Assembly (NCBI RefSeq): GCF_021725675.1
Contig: NZ_JAKJPO010000001.1
Location: 1,116,001-1,180,000 of the forward strand
Direction of reading: 5' to 3'
Length of the DNA stretch: 64,000 bases
Source: Marilutibacter chinensis
GTDB taxonomy: Bacteria; Pseudomonadota; Gammaproteobacteria; Xanthomonadales; Xanthomonadaceae
The notes under the pieces are model-generated. The model worked only from the letters and a program-made list of their open reading frames with translations, made no database searches and was not told the origin of the DNA. The position numbers and the translations under genes are program-made. This document shows, piece after piece, positions 62,881 through 64,000 of this stretch (positions are counted from its first letter, which is position 1; each line of letters opens with the position of its first letter).

Positions 62881-63876
62881 TCAGGCGGCGGGCAGCGGCA
62901 AGTCGCGCAGCAACGCGGCGACCACCTCGTCGGCGGTCACCTGCTCGGCCTCCGCCGCGAACGACAGCAGCAACCGGTGCCGCATCACCGGCGCGGCCAG
63001 CGCGGCGACGTCCTCGCGGGTCGCGGCCAGCCTGCCGTGCAGCAGCGCGCGCGCCTTCGACGCCAGTACCAGCGACTGGCCCGCGCGCGGGCCGGCACCC
63101 CATCGCACGAAGCGCCTGACCGTCTCCGGTGCATCCTCCGCCGGACGTGTCGCGCGGACCAGGCGGTTGATCCAGCGCATCAGGTCGTCGCCGACATGCA
63201 CCTCGCGCACCATCGCCTGCAGTGCGAGCACCTGCTCGCCATCCATCACCTGCGGCACCTCGACGACATGGGATCCGGTGGTCTGCTCCAGGATCGCGCG
63301 CTCCTCGTCTTCGTCCGGATAGTCGACCCGTATCTGCAGCAGGAAGCGATCCAGCTGGGCTTCGGGCAACGGATAGGTACCGGCCTGTTCGATCGGGTTC
63401 TGCGTCGCCAGCACGAAGAACGGCGCCGGCAACTCGTGGGTCGTGCCGGCATAGCTGACCGTGTGCTCCTGCATCGCCTCCAGCAACGCGGCCTGGGTCT
63501 TGGGCGGAGTACGGTTGAGCTCGTCGGCCAGCAGCAGGTTGGTGAACACCGGTCCGCGCTGGAAACGGAAACGACGGTGGCCGGTGCCGTGGTCCTCTTC
63601 AAGCAGCTCGGTACCGAGCAGGTCGCTGGGCATCAGGTCCGGGGTGAACTGCACGCGTCGGAACTGCAGCCGCATCGCCCGGCCCAGCGTGCGTACCAGC
63701 AGGGTCTTGCCGAGACCCGGCACGCCCTCGAGCAGGCAATGGCCGCCGGCGAGCAGACCGACCAGCAGTTGCTCGACGACCTCGGCCTGGCCGACGATGG
63801 CACGGGCGATCGCGTCGCGCAGCTTGTCGAGCCCGGCGATACGGGTCTGGATGTCGGATTCGGTGATGTCGTTCAT
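62881..63876 (-). CDS. MoxR family AAA+ ATPase
   Basis: This 331-residue AAA+ ATPase of the MoxR class is the first gene of the operon. Walker A is LLEGVPGLGKTLLVRTLGRA, Walker B with sensor is LLLADELNRTPPKTQAALLE, and LATQNPIEQAGTYPLPEAQLDRFL contains the MoxR-specific sensor region (quoted in part: ATQNPIEQAGTYPLPEAQLD). MoxR ATPases act with von Willebrand A-type proteins as chaperone-like activators of metal or membrane complexes. It is separated from DUF58 by four bases. Confidence 0.96.
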   Translation of the reverse strand: MNDITESDIQTRIAGLDKLRDAIARAIVGQAEVVEQLLVGLLAGGHCLLEGVPGLGKTLLVRTLGRAMRLQFRRVQFTPDLMPSDLLGTELLEEDHGTGHRRFRFQRGPVFTNLLLADELNRTPPKTQAALLEAMQEHTVSYAGTTHELPAPFFVLATQNPIEQAGTYPLPEAQLDRFLLQIRVDYPDEDEERAILEQTTGSHVVEVPQVMDGEQVLALQAMVREVHVGDDLMRWINRLVRATRPAEDAPETVRRFVRWGAGPRAGQSLVLASKARALLHGRLAATREDVAALAAPVMRHRLLLSFAAEAEQVTADEVVAALLRDLPLPAA

Positions 63877-64000
63877 GGGGGGAGTTCAGTTCCTGCGGGG
63901 AAGCCGGCGCCATCCCTTTGCGCGATACGCCGTGAACACGGCCATGCTGGTTCTTCCGCAACATCCCTGTTGCGCAGCACCGCGCAACGGGATGGCCACC
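63877..64000. other. right-edge intergenic sequence
   Basis: The last 124 bases lie upstream of moxR and should hold its promoter. I see no gene start, hairpin or clear -10/-35 pair here; the only notable word is GCGCAACGGG near the edge. Confidence 0.5.

Overview
The window is a high-GC gammaproteobacterial chromosome segment. Gene content and order point to the Lysobacteraceae/Xanthomonadaceae (Lysobacter/Luteimonas-like): miaA-hfq-hflX-hflK-hflC-DUF2065-purA, rlmE-ftsH-folP, pyrG-kdsA-eno-ftsB-ispD-ispF-truD and surE-pcm-yqaA-nlpD. A subclass B3 metallo-beta-lactamase, a secreted chymotrypsin-fold protease with a Clp/CRP-type site upstream, and dispersed GTAGGAGCGG-type palindromes fit the same family. 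The genus is an inference; no rRNA or tRNA gene was seen.

Layout. 1-4.5 kb is accessory: the 3' part of LigD (cut by the left edge), small stress-type genes (ChaB, a CBS-pair protein), two truncated gene remnants fused head to head (SDR and TPR), a degraded stretch, and a fasciclin-domain gene. 4.6-11.5 kb is the purA-hfl-hfq-miaA block, all on the minus strand. 11.5-15.5 kb holds paired palindromes, putP, a small lipoprotein and the secreted protease. 15.5-19.8 kb is folP-ftsH-rlmE with divergent yhbY. 20-31.6 kb is a long housekeeping cluster (nlpD, yqaA, pcm, surE, smr, truD, ispF, ispD, ftsB, eno, kdsA, pyrG), broken up by two families of intergenic palindromic repeats and a duplicated nlpD tail. 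31.7-44.7 kb is mixed: a globin, parE, an N-formylglutamate amidohydrolase, a glutathione-reductase-like protein, a DadA-like enzyme, DUF418, slyD, two NlpC/P60 hydrolases, a thioesterase, an FMN reductase, and a B3 beta-lactamase coupled to a Nudix gene. 44.7-56.6 kb holds a DksA-like zinc finger, alkaline phosphatase, an orphan propeller-like protein, hemJ, a methyltransferase, a PHA depolymerase, an orphan ATP-grasp enzyme facing a small secreted Cys protein, a PadR/HAAS-sensor pair, a cyclophilin, a SpeG-like acetyltransferase and a DUF4349 lipoprotein. 56.6-63.9 kb is a tightly overlapping five-gene membrane operon of MoxR ATPase, DUF58, BatA-like, DUF4175 and a further membrane protein.

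How the genes work together. Envelope maintenance is a clear theme: FtsH with its HflK/HflC modulators, NlpD, YqaA, two NlpC/P60 enzymes, FtsB, KdsA and the MoxR operon. RNA processing forms a second theme (Hfq, HflX, MiaA, TruD, RlmE, YhbY). No complete new defence system, prophage, IS element or CRISPR array is visible. The least described units are the MoxR-DUF58-BatA-DUF4175 operon, whose DUF4175 protein has a His/Asp-rich insert, the ATP-grasp/secreted-peptide pair, and the propeller protein beside the phosphatase.
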